Source: Micromonosporaceae bacterium (GTDB lineage: Bacteria > Actinomycetota > Actinomycetes > Mycobacteriales > Micromonosporaceae). From it: a stretch of 32,242 bases of DNA. This document shows, one piece after another, positions 1 through 7,821 of the stretch. How positions within the stretch are numbered: the stretch's first letter is position 1; each line of letters opens with the position of its first letter. The stretch is taken from positions 1-32,242 of the forward strand of contig JADGGF010000003.1 in the NCBI GenBank assembly GCA_019690055.1. The letters run 5' to 3'. Under the pieces are notes generated by a model. The model did no database searches, was not told the DNA's origin, and saw only the letters and a program-made list of their open reading frames with translations. The position numbers and the translations under genes are program-made.

Positions 1-96
1 CCTCCGGCCCGCTCCGGTCCGGGTCGGCCCGGCCGGAGCCGTGGCCGTTCGGCCCGCCCGCGGTCCCGGGAGCCGAAGGAGGAGTCCGGGCCGGTC

Positions 97-906
97 GTGC
101 CGGTTCGGCGCATGCTCTCGCTGGCGATCGGCGGGTTCGCCCTGCTGCTCGCCTTCGGCATCGTGATCGGGTCTCAGGCGACGCAGACCGGGTTCACGCT
201 GGTCGTGTTCGGCGCCCAGATGCTGTTCGTGCTCGCCTGGACGGTGGCGAGCCGGCCCCCGAGCCCGGGGGTCGTTGCCGTGGTCGGCCTGCTCGCCGCC
301 GCCGGTTCGGGTATCGCGGTGAACCTGCCCGTCCAGGCCTCGCTGTACCCCATCGCGTACGTCATCGCCGGCGGCTTGTTCGCGGCCGTGATCGGTCAGC
401 TCGCCCTCCGCGGGGGCCGGGCCGGCGTGACCGAGTCGCTGGGCGTGACCGTGGTGGTCGTCGTCGGCGTGTGCGCCTTCGCCTGCCTGCCGGTGCTCTC
501 GCGCCAGCCGTTGGGTGACCAGGTCCTGCTCACGGCGATGGCGGCGGTCGGCGTCGGGATCGCCACCGCCCGCTGGTGCGACGTCATCGCCGCGGCGCCC
601 CGTATCTCTCCGCAGGTCCCGCGCGGATCGACGGGTGTCATAGCCGGCGCGATGACCGGCACCGCGGCGGGGGCGGTGGCGGGCGGCCTCGTCGATGGCC
701 TCAGCACCCTCAACGGCGCGCTCACCGGCATGGCGGTCGTGCTCGTCGCCGTGATCGTCGACCTCGGCACCGGCTACGCGGAGGCCGGGCGCCAGCTCGA
801 GGGCGATGCCCCGTTCATGTGGCTCGCCCGGCACCTGCAGGGCCCGCTCGGCGCGTTCGCCTTCGCCGCCCCGGTCACGTATGTGGTGACCGCGATCCTG
901 CGCTAG
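97..906 (+). CDS. Polytopic membrane protein of unknown function (5' boundary unresolved)
   Basis: 269-aa ORF with multiple hydrophobic segments. The frame stays open to base 1 with a basic/Pro-rich segment (PPARSGPGRPGRSRGRSARPRSREPKEESG), so the true start may lie outside the window. Confidence 0.7.
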   Translation: MPVRRMLSLAIGGFALLLAFGIVIGSQATQTGFTLVVFGAQMLFVLAWTVASRPPSPGVVAVVGLLAAAGSGIAVNLPVQASLYPIAYVIAGGLFAAVIGQLALRGGRAGVTESLGVTVVVVVGVCAFACLPVLSRQPLGDQVLLTAMAAVGVGIATARWCDVIAAAPRISPQVPRGSTGVIAGAMTGTAAGAVAGGLVDGLSTLNGALTGMAVVLVAVIVDLGTGYAEAGRQLEGDAPFMWLARHLQGPLGAFAFAAPVTYVVTAILR

Positions 907-912
907 GCGGCC

Positions 913-938
913 CGGCGCCCGTGCATCGTGGGGCGCCG
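913..938 (+). terminator. Candidate factor-independent terminator hairpin
   Basis: 8-bp stem CGGCGCCC / GGGCGCCG, 10-nt loop, 7 nt after the stop of the membrane-protein gene. No U tract. Confidence 0.45.
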
Positions 939-1067
939 CCGGATGGCGCCCGGCGTGCCCGGTACGACGCCCGGTGTGGCGCGGAACTCGTACGGTCGGC
1001 CCAACCGGGTGTGTGATGAAGCGTGGTGATCGACGCAGCCAGGGGAACACCGAGCCAGGGGGACACA

Positions 1068-1859
1068 GTGGCGGGACCGAGCGTGGGGCACCGGCGCCGG
1101 CCGGGCCGGTGGCAGGCCGTCCTCGGCATCGTCCTGATCCTGGCCGTGGTGCTGGTCGTCGCCGACCGGGCGGCCTCGGCGGTCGCGGCGAACCAGCTGC
1201 AGGCGCGGGTGGCCCAGGAGCTGCAGGCCCGGCAGGTCGGCTACGCCTCGCTGGACGTGACGGTAGCGGGCGTGCCGTTCCTGACGCAGGTCGCGCGGGG
1301 CCGTTTCGAGTCGATCAGCATCGACATGACCGATGTCCGGCTGCACTCCGGTGACCTCGAGGCGACGCTTCCGGCGCTACACGTGGTGGCCACGGAGGTG
1401 CAGGCCAACGCGGCGGCGGTGGCTCGTGGCGACGCCTCCGTCGTGGCCGAGCGGGTCGTCGGCCGGGCGGTCGTCTCGTACGCCGGGCTGACCGGCCTGG
1501 TCGACCTGCAGGAGTACTCCATCAGCGACGTGACGTTCGCCGAGAGCGCGGGCGCGTTGCGCGCGAGCGCGACCGTGAATGTCGTCGGGTTGAGCCTGCC
1601 CATCGAAGCGACGGCGGAGGTGTCGTTGCAGGACGGGCAGATCAACCTGCGGTTTCGGGACGCCGGGGCGGTGGGACTGGAGGTCCCGGAGGCCGCGTTG
1701 GGCATCCTGGACGCGCTGGCCAACGCGGTCATCGTCGTGGCCATGCCGCCCCTGCCCTTCGACATCACGCTCGACACGCTCGAGGTGACCCCGGGTGGGC
1801 TTCGCATCGGCGCCATCGGCCGCGACATCACGCTCGTCCAGCCGGCTCGCGCGGGGTGA
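1068..1859 (+). CDS. DUF2993 (LmeA-like) phospholipid-binding domain protein
   Basis: ORF 1023-1859; N-terminal TM followed by a DUF2993-like pattern. GTG at 1068 is preceded by AGGGGGA, so it is preferred over 1023. Confidence 0.75.
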   Translation: MAGPSVGHRRRPGRWQAVLGIVLILAVVLVVADRAASAVAANQLQARVAQELQARQVGYASLDVTVAGVPFLTQVARGRFESISIDMTDVRLHSGDLEATLPALHVVATEVQANAAAVARGDASVVAERVVGRAVVSYAGLTGLVDLQEYSISDVTFAESAGALRASATVNVVGLSLPIEATAEVSLQDGQINLRFRDAGAVGLEVPEAALGILDALANAVIVVAMPPLPFDITLDTLEVTPGGLRIGAIGRDITLVQPARAG

Positions 1860-2001
1860 CGGCGACCAACCCGCGCGGTGCCACCACCCGCTGGCGGCGC
1901 CCTCGGCCCGCCCGACCGGGGTCGTCACTCACCGTCGATGAGTTCTCACCATCCGGTCAGCTTGGTGGCCATGGTGGCGGGCGCTGGTAGCCTGCTCTGT
2001 C

Positions 2002-2076
2002 ATGGGCACCCTGCTCACCAAGCGGCGCGCGGTCGACCTGTGCCGTGTGGCCACGTGCCTGTGTCCCCGCCACTGA
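2002..2076 (+). CDS. Cys-rich putative leader peptide MGTLLTKRRAVDLCRVATCLCPRH
   Basis: 25-codon ORF read directly: ATGGGCACCCTGCTCACCAAG...TGTCCCCGCCACTGA. -10-like TAGCCT lies 8 nt before the ATG (leaderless configuration). It sits upstream of cysA and carries the actinobacterial leader motif VDLCRVAxCLC. Confidence 0.85.
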   Translation: MGTLLTKRRAVDLCRVATCLCPRH

Positions 2077-2085
2077 GGGCGGTGT

Positions 2086-2104
2086 CGCGCGGCTGAACCG
2101 CGCG
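2086..2104 (+). promoter_or_regulatory. Stem-loop immediately after the leader peptide, candidate attenuator element
   Basis: CGCGCGG-CTGAA-CCGCGCG: perfect 7-bp stem, 5-nt loop, 9 nt past the leader stop. Confidence 0.5.
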
Positions 2105-2276
2105 TGATCTCTATCCGACGATCGTTCGTCGTCTGTGCCCACGGAGATCCTCCCACTCGCCACGCTCAGCCTGATGCGGCTGGCCGTCCGCTCGGCTGCG
2201 TTCGTTCTGCAAATCCACGTTCATCCATCTCAATGACCATCCGTACCCGACCATCAGCACCAGCGAGGGAGTCAGC

Positions 2277-3125
2277 ATGAGCCGCGAGAACGCGCTCGTC
2301 AGCGCCGACTGGGCCGAGAAGAACCTCGGCGCGGCCGGCATCGTCTTCGTCGAGGTCGACGAGGACACCACCGCCTACGACGCCGGACACATCCCCGGCG
2401 CCGTGAAGCTCGACTGGAAGAAGGACCTGCAGGACCCGGTGCGCCGGGACTTCGTCAACAAGCAGCAGTTCGAGGCGCTGCTCTCGGCGCGGGGCATCAG
2501 CAACGACGACCTCGTGATCCTCTACGGCGGCAACAACAACTGGTTCGCCGCGTACGCGTACTGGTACTTCAAGCTCTACGGCCACGAGAAGGTGCGGCTG
2601 CTCGACGGTGGCCGCAAGAAGTGGGAGCTGGACAACCGTCCGCTGACCACGGAGGTGCCGACGCGGCCGGCCACCACGTACGTCGCCGCCGAGCCGGACC
2701 TGTCCATCCGCGCCTTCCGCGACGAGGTGGTGGCGGCCATCGGAACCAAGAACTTGGTCGATGTTCGCTCGCCCGACGAGTACGCCGGTCGACTGCTGGC
2801 CCCGGCGCACCTGCCGCAGGAGGTGGCGCAGCGGCCGGGCCACATCCCGACCGCGATCAACGTTCCCTGGTCGAAGGCCGCCAACGAGGACGGCACCTTC
2901 AAGTCCGACGAGGAACTGCGGGCCCTCTACGAGGCGGCCGGTCTCGACGGGTCCAAGCCGACCATCGCCTACTGCCGGATCGGTGAGCGCTCGTCGCACA
3001 CCTGGTTCGTGCTGCGGGAGCTGCTCGGCCACCAGGACGTGAAGAACTACGACGGTTCCTGGACCGAGTACGGCTCGCTCGTGGGCGTTCCCGTGGTGCT
3101 CGGCGACCAGCCCGGCACGGCCTGA
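2277..3125 (+). CDS. cysA: Thiosulfate sulfurtransferase / rhodanese (CysA type)
   Basis: 282 aa. Two rhodanese domains, active-site motif CRIGERSSHTWFVL, closely matches mycobacterial CysA2/3 by memory (ILYGGNNNWFAAYAYWYFKLYGHEKV). Confidence 0.95.
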   Translation: MSRENALVSADWAEKNLGAAGIVFVEVDEDTTAYDAGHIPGAVKLDWKKDLQDPVRRDFVNKQQFEALLSARGISNDDLVILYGGNNNWFAAYAYWYFKLYGHEKVRLLDGGRKKWELDNRPLTTEVPTRPATTYVAAEPDLSIRAFRDEVVAAIGTKNLVDVRSPDEYAGRLLAPAHLPQEVAQRPGHIPTAINVPWSKAANEDGTFKSDEELRALYEAAGLDGSKPTIAYCRIGERSSHTWFVLRELLGHQDVKNYDGSWTEYGSLVGVPVVLGDQPGTA

Positions 3126-3142
3126 ACTACTGGAGGATGTCC

Positions 3143-3499
3143 ATGTCTGTGAGCACGACCTCCCCCGCCGCGGGGCTCGCCTCCGCCGCCGACGCGAGCT
3201 GCGGCGCCCCGGCGCAGGACCTGCCCCTGCCGTCGAGCGTCGATCTGACCAAGGAGACGGTGATCAGCGGCGTGGTGACCGTGGGCGACCAGCCGGTCCC
3301 CGGCGCCTACGTGCGGCTCCTCGACGCGACCGGAGAGTTCGCGGCTGAGGTGGTCACCTCGGCCGCCGGCCAGTTCCGGTTCTTCGCGGCGCCGGGCACA
3401 TGGACGCTGCGGGCGCTGTCCCGCGCCGGCACCGGTGACATCCAGGTGACGGCCGACCGCGGCATCACCGAGGTGACGCTGGCCCTGGCCGCGGCCTGA
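3143..3499 (+). CDS. sseC: DUF1416 / SseC-like protein
   Basis: Motif GAYVRLLDATGEFAAEVVTSAAGQFRFFAAPGTWTLRALS. Start moved from 3137 to ATG 3143 because GGAGG at 3132-3136 abuts the 3137 ATG but is well spaced for 3143. Confidence 0.88.
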   Translation: MSVSTTSPAAGLASAADASCGAPAQDLPLPSSVDLTKETVISGVVTVGDQPVPGAYVRLLDATGEFAAEVVTSAAGQFRFFAAPGTWTLRALSRAGTGDIQVTADRGITEVTLALAAA

Positions 3500-3562
3500 C
3501 CGTACGGTCACATCCGGGCGCCGGCATCAGTCCGGGGGCTGGCACCGATCCGAGGGCTGGTT

Positions 3563-3599
3563 CGTGGGAGCCCGACGGTCCGCCGTCGCGGCTCCCACG
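3563..3599. terminator. Long GC-rich hairpin downstream of cysA-sseC
   Basis: CGTGGGAGCC-CGACGG-TCCG-CCGTCG-c-GGCTCCCACG: 16 bp with a single bulged C and a 4-nt loop. Confidence 0.75.
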
Positions 3600-3733
3600 A
3601 GCATGCCGGCCCGTCGCGGGCGTCCGCGACCGTACGCCGTACCCGTCGGGAGCTTCGGTGACGCCCGTCATGGCTGCGGTGCATGGCGCGTCGGCCCGCC
3701 CGGGGTCGGCGCAGCCCGTGGCAAGATGAGCGC

Positions 3734-4573
3734 GTGACGCCACCCGCCAGCGATTCGTGGACACCGCGCCCGTCCACGGATCGACGAGCATCGCGCGGGT
3801 GGCTCCGGGCCCTCGGTGTCGTCTGGTTGGTGGTGCTGCTGGTCAGCGGGTGGTGGGGGCTGACCCACCCCTCGCCCACCGACCGGGAGCAGACGACCGT
3901 GACGGCCGCGCGGCCGGTGGTGGACGAGGCGATCGCCCGGGTGGCCGCCGCCGCGACGACGAACGGCGGCGGGGTGGTGGCGGTCGCCGGCTTCGAGCGC
4001 ATCGGCACGTGCGACGTCAGCGTGTTCCGGGAGGGTGCGCGCTACCGGCGGGTGCTCGTGGCGGTGGTCCCCCCTGGTTCGGAGGCCGACCTGCTGGTCC
4101 GGGTCGCGGATGCCCTGCCGGCCAGCTACCGGGCGGTGGTCAGTCGCGGGGACAGCCCCCGGCTGACCGCCGACGCCGGGTTCTGGGTCCTGCTCACCGG
4201 CCGCGTGGTCGCGCCGGGCGAGGTCAGCTTCGTTGCCGACACCGGCGACTGCCGGCCCGCTGGTGACCCCGACACCGCCGACCCGGTCCCGTCCGTGCCG
4301 GCCGCGGCGATCACGCAGGTGCTGTCCCGGTTGGGTCTGGGGACCGGCACCCGGACGACCGCCTCGGTGGCCTGTGTGGACGGCGGGTCGTTCGGCACGG
4401 TCGAGGTGCGCGCCGACCCGTACGGCGGCAACCTCGTCGACGCGTTGGCCGACCTGGACGTCACGGTGGTCGTACGGTCGCCGCGCCTGTACGCCTTCCG
4501 CAGCGGGGACACCCAGGTCGCCATCCGCGCGCACGACAACGCCACCGTGGTCACCGCCACCACCGGGTGCTGA
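3734..4573 (+). CDS. Hypothetical protein with an N-terminal transmembrane helix
   Basis: ORF 3683-4573. In-frame GTG 3734 (VTPPASDSW...) precedes a single TM (GVVWLVVLLVSGWWGL). Confidence 0.65.
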   Translation: MTPPASDSWTPRPSTDRRASRGWLRALGVVWLVVLLVSGWWGLTHPSPTDREQTTVTAARPVVDEAIARVAAAATTNGGGVVAVAGFERIGTCDVSVFREGARYRRVLVAVVPPGSEADLLVRVADALPASYRAVVSRGDSPRLTADAGFWVLLTGRVVAPGEVSFVADTGDCRPAGDPDTADPVPSVPAAAITQVLSRLGLGTGTRTTASVACVDGGSFGTVEVRADPYGGNLVDALADLDVTVVVRSPRLYAFRSGDTQVAIRAHDNATVVTATTGC

Positions 4574-4629
4574 CCCTGACCCGAGTCCCCTGACCGGTCC
4601 CCCGACCGACGCTGTCGCCCGCCGGTGGC

Positions 4630-4995
4630 TCAGTACACCAGGGCCTGCGCGCCGTCGGCGGTGATCTCCTCAACGAACGTGGTCGATCCGGCGATCCGGA
4701 TGCCCGGGATCACGGCGTCCGCGGTGATCTGGCGTCGCGCCGCGCATTGCGTGCACAGCGTGACGGTGCCCGCCTCCAGTACGGCCGCGAGCAGATCCGG
4801 CAACGGCGCGGCGTGCGGGAGCGTGAACGTCTCGGCTCGACCGGGCAGCGCGAACCACGACGCCTCCCCGGTCAGCCACAGTGAGACGCTGATGCCCGAC
4901 GCGGCCGCCGTGGCGGCTACCGTGAACGCCTGGGAGCAGCGCTCGGGTGCGTCGGCACCGGCCGTCACCTTCACCACCAGGGACCGTGTCGCCAT
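4630..4995 (-). CDS. DsrE/DsrF-like family protein
   Basis: ORF 4630-5013. The MATRSLVVKVTAGADAPERCSQAFTVAATAAASG start fits a DsrE fold; CTQCAARR motif. TAGGCT-N7-ATG leaderless promoter on the minus strand. Confidence 0.8.
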   Translation of the reverse strand: MATRSLVVKVTAGADAPERCSQAFTVAATAAASGISVSLWLTGEASWFALPGRAETFTLPHAAPLPDLLAAVLEAGTVTLCTQCAARRQITADAVIPGIRIAGSTTFVEEITADGAQALVY

Positions 4996-5038
4996 GGGGT
5001 CCAGCCTAGGCAATGCCGGCCAGCCTAGACTCCTGCGT

Positions 5039-5068
5039 ATGACTGAGATCGGGCCTGTCCATGACTGA
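5039..5068 (+). CDS. Short leaderless uORF MTEIGPVHD
   Basis: TAGACT (5026-5031) - 7 nt - ATG 5039. The stop TGA 5066-5068 overlaps the next start, ATG 5061. The first 15 nt are identical to the start of the downstream ORF. Confidence 0.5.
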   Translation: MTEIGPVHD

Positions 5069-5210
5069 GATCGGGTTTGTCAGCCTGCTCGTGGCGGGGT
5101 TTGGCGCGCTGGCGGGCGCGCTGGCCTACCTCGGTGTCCGTTTCGCCACGCACTCGGCCGCGGGGCGGCCCGTCGGGCGGGCCCACGACGCCGGGCAGGG
5201 CCGGCCGTGA
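5061..5210 (+). CDS. Small single-TM membrane protein, 49 aa
   Basis: MTEIGFVSLLVAGFGALAGALAYLGVRFATHSAAGRPVGRAHDAGQGRP*; its TGA overlaps the GTG of the next gene. Below the ORF-track length cutoff. Confidence 0.65.
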   Translation: MTEIGFVSLLVAGFGALAGALAYLGVRFATHSAAGRPVGRAHDAGQGRP

Positions 5211-5791
5211 CCGGCGCTCCTCCGTCCTATTGGGATGCTCCCGATCCCGGCGACTACCCGTACCCGGACTCGCATGACCTGCGGGTCGGTCCACCGCTGC
5301 ACAAGGCGGTGCAGCGTCTGCTGCCGTTCATCGGCGTGTGGCGCGGTCGCGGTGGCGGGGAGTATCCAACGATCGAACCATTCGAGTATGCGCAGGAGAT
5401 TCGCATCAGTCACGACGGGCGGCCGTTCGTCGCCTACGAGTCGCGGGCCTGGCTCGTGACGCCGGACGGCGAAAAGATCCGACCCGCCGCGCGGGAGGTC
5501 GGCTGGTGGCGGCCGGTCCTGGACGCCAACGGCAACGCGACCAACGAGATCGAAGCTCTCTTCTGCACGCCGAACGGCATCATGGAGTTCTACATTGGAC
5601 GCATCGACGGTGTGAAGCTGGAGATGGCGACCGACGCCGTGATCCGCACGGCCACGGCCAAGGAGGTCACCGCCGGGCAGCGCCTGTACGGCATCGTCGA
5701 TCGGGATCTGCTCTACGCCCAGGACATGGCTGCCGTGGGCCAGCCCATGTCCACCCACCTGGCCGCCCGCCTGCGCCGCATCGCCGGCTGA
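5207..5791 (+). CDS. FABP-like / nitrobindin heme-binding domain protein
   Basis: FIGVWRGRGGGEYPTIEPFEYAQEIRISHDGRPFVAYESRAW pattern typical of actinobacterial FABP-like nitrobindins. 4-nt overlap (GTGA) with the upstream ORF. Confidence 0.88.
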   Translation: MTGAPPSYWDAPDPGDYPYPDSHDLRVGPPLHKAVQRLLPFIGVWRGRGGGEYPTIEPFEYAQEIRISHDGRPFVAYESRAWLVTPDGEKIRPAAREVGWWRPVLDANGNATNEIEALFCTPNGIMEFYIGRIDGVKLEMATDAVIRTATAKEVTAGQRLYGIVDRDLLYAQDMAAVGQPMSTHLAARLRRIAG

Positions 5792-5809
5792 CCCCGTCGG
5801 GGTGGTCAG
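5788..5809. terminator. Bidirectional hairpin between convergent genes
   Basis: CTGACC-ccgtcggggt-GGTCAG spans the plus-strand stop and ends 5 nt before the minus-strand stop. Confidence 0.45.
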
Positions 5810-5813
5810 GACG

Positions 5814-6674
5814 TCACTTGCGCTCGGCCTGGCCCTCCGGCCGGTTGGTGGCCGCCTGGGGCTGCCCCTCCGGCCGGGTGGTTGCCGCCTGGGGGCGCGC
5901 GTCGGACGGCATGGTCCGGCCGTACGCCGGCTGACCGAACTCGGCCGGTTCGTTGCGGTCCCGCTCGCTCGGGGGCGCCGACGGCCGGCGATTCGCGCGG
6001 ACCCGGCCGGTCGCCATTGACGTCTCCATCTCGGCACGGTTGAGCATTCGCTCCCATCGGTGCTGCATGGGTTTGATCAGGCCACCGCCGAGACCGACCA
6101 CGATCACGCCGACGATCGCGGCGAGCAGCGCCCAGAGTACGGGCGTGATCACCGCGTTCGCCACATCGATCTGGGTGAGCGCGGCGAAGAGGCCGAGAAC
6201 GATGACGGCCGCCTGGGCGGCCGTGGCGATCGCCCGACCGTAGCTGACGCCGCCCAGGACGCCGGAGATCGCGTCCTTGACCCAGCCGGCGATCGCGGCG
6301 GCGACTACCACGATCACGATGGCGACGAACAGTTTCGGCAGCCACTCGATCACGCGGGAGATGAGATTGCTGATGGGGTTCGGCCCGAAGATGCCGAAGG
6401 CGAGCTGGAGCACGAGCAGCAGGAAGGCGAGCATCACCAACTGGGCGGTGACGTCGCTGGCGGTCCGCTGGCCCAGCATCCGGTTCAGCCCGCCGCGCTC
6501 GGCTGCCCGGTCGTAGCCAACCCGACGCAGGAGGGCGCCGAGGAGCTTGCGGATCCACCGGGCAACGAGCCAGCCGAGCCCGATGATCGCCAGGAAGATG
6601 ACGACCTTGATGGCGACGTTGACCACGTTGTCGACGACGCCTGCGACCCCACCGCCGTCCGCTGCGTACACCAT
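5814..6674 (-). CDS. MscS/CmpX-like conserved TM-helix membrane protein
   Basis: Repeated TM segments (IIGLGWLVARWIRKLLGALLRRVGYDRAAERGGL; WLPKLFVAIVIVVVAAAIAGWV). TACGCT-N6-ATG leaderless signal. Confidence 0.75.
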   Translation of the reverse strand: MVYAADGGGVAGVVDNVVNVAIKVVIFLAIIGLGWLVARWIRKLLGALLRRVGYDRAAERGGLNRMLGQRTASDVTAQLVMLAFLLLVLQLAFGIFGPNPISNLISRVIEWLPKLFVAIVIVVVAAAIAGWVKDAISGVLGGVSYGRAIATAAQAAVIVLGLFAALTQIDVANAVITPVLWALLAAIVGVIVVGLGGGLIKPMQHRWERMLNRAEMETSMATGRVRANRRPSAPPSERDRNEPAEFGQPAYGRTMPSDARPQAATTRPEGQPQAATNRPEGQAERK

Positions 6675-6734
6675 GCGGTCAGCGTAGGGCCGATGGCCCG
6701 GGTTCAGGGGGGATTGCCCCTTATGAGGAGTTGG

Positions 6735-7613
6735 TCAGCTCGTGGCCGCGGGCTCGGGCGGAAGCGGGAAGCCGAGCAGCGTACGGATGCGGGCCGTGAC
6801 GTCGGGGTCGTACGGCAGTGGGGTGCCGTCCAGCGTCCGGATCGGCGCCGGCCCGCGGACCGACGAGGTGAGCCAGGCCCCGTCGGCCGACTGGAGCTCG
6901 GCCGGGGTGACGAGCGCCTCGTCGGCCGCCAGGCCGATCTCCCCGGCGTGGGCCAGCAGGTACGCCGCCGTGGTGCCGGCGAGGATCCCGGTCTGTTTCG
7001 CGGGCACCGTGTAGAGCGTCGACCCCTGGCGCCAGACGAGCGACGAGATCGGCCCCTCCAATGCGTACCCGTCCGAGGAGACCCACAGCACGTCGTCGGC
7101 CCCGCTGGCCTTCGCCCAGCGCAGCGAGGCCATGTTCGTCGCGTAGGACAGGGTCTTGGCCCCACCGAGCAGCCAGGGGGTGTCGGGGCGGAGCCGGGCC
7201 GGCAGGCCGAGGGTCGCGGTGAGCACGTGCAGCCCGTCGCGCCGGGCGCGGATGCTCTCGGGGGCGATGGCGAAAACAGTGGCGTAGACCGTCGGATCGC
7301 CGCCCGCCTCCGGACCGCGGGTGCAGACGAGACGCAGGGCGCCCTCGACGTGGGCCGGCCAGGCGGTGACCGCCTGATCGACCAACTCGACCAGGGCCGC
7401 GCGCGGGGGCACGGCGAGTTCCATGCGGGCGGCCGATCCGGCCAAGCGGTTGAGGTGCTCCTCGAGCAGCCACGGGCGCCCGGCACGGACGTGCATGACC
7501 TCGAAGATGCCGTCACCGCGCACGATACCCAGGTCGTCGCCCCGGACGAACGGGGTATCGGCCGGAACGACCCCCCGGCCGAGGACGGCCAGCACACGCG
7601 TCGGGTCGCTCAC
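6735..7613 (-). CDS. pabC: Aminodeoxychorismate lyase / class-IV aminotransferase
   Basis: VSDPTRVLAVLGRGVVPADTPFVRGDDLGIVRGDGIFEVMHV...; fold-type IV aminotransferase motifs. Start trimmed from 7814 to GTG 7613, with TAGGCT 8 nt upstream. Confidence 0.82.
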   Translation of the reverse strand: MSDPTRVLAVLGRGVVPADTPFVRGDDLGIVRGDGIFEVMHVRAGRPWLLEEHLNRLAGSAARMELAVPPRAALVELVDQAVTAWPAHVEGALRLVCTRGPEAGGDPTVYATVFAIAPESIRARRDGLHVLTATLGLPARLRPDTPWLLGGAKTLSYATNMASLRWAKASGADDVLWVSSDGYALEGPISSLVWRQGSTLYTVPAKQTGILAGTTAAYLLAHAGEIGLAADEALVTPAELQSADGAWLTSSVRGPAPIRTLDGTPLPYDPDVTARIRTLLGFPLPPEPAATS

Positions 7614-7672
7614 GCCCCGGGAGCCTACCCGCGGTCCGCGGCCGCAGCGGGGCCGGGTGCGCGCCCGCCGGT

Positions 7673-7742
7673 CCGGTCCCCGGGGGCTCGCGACGGCCGG
7701 TCTCCGCGGGCTCGTGACGACCTGTCTCGGGGCTCGTGACGG
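7673..7742. repeat. Imperfect 24-bp tandem repeat, about 3 copies
   Basis: CCGGTCCCCGGGGGCTCGCGACGG / CCGGTCTCCGCGGGCTCGTGACGA / CCTGTCTCGGGGCTCGTGACGG. Confidence 0.8.
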
Positions 7743-7821
7743 CCGTCGGCCAGTCCGGACCGCGTGGGCGTCGCCCGCACAGGAGCGGAGCGCGGGAAGC
7801 CGGCGAACTAGCATTGCAGCC

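Noticed and set aside
1849-1876. GCGCGGG...CCCGCGC inverted repeat over the DUF2993 stop codon
   Set aside because: Short stem with a long loop in GC-rich DNA; could be chance.
6060-7739. 559-aa plus-strand ORF
   Set aside because: Antisense shadow of the MscS-like and pabC genes; low-complexity Asp/Gly/Arg translation.
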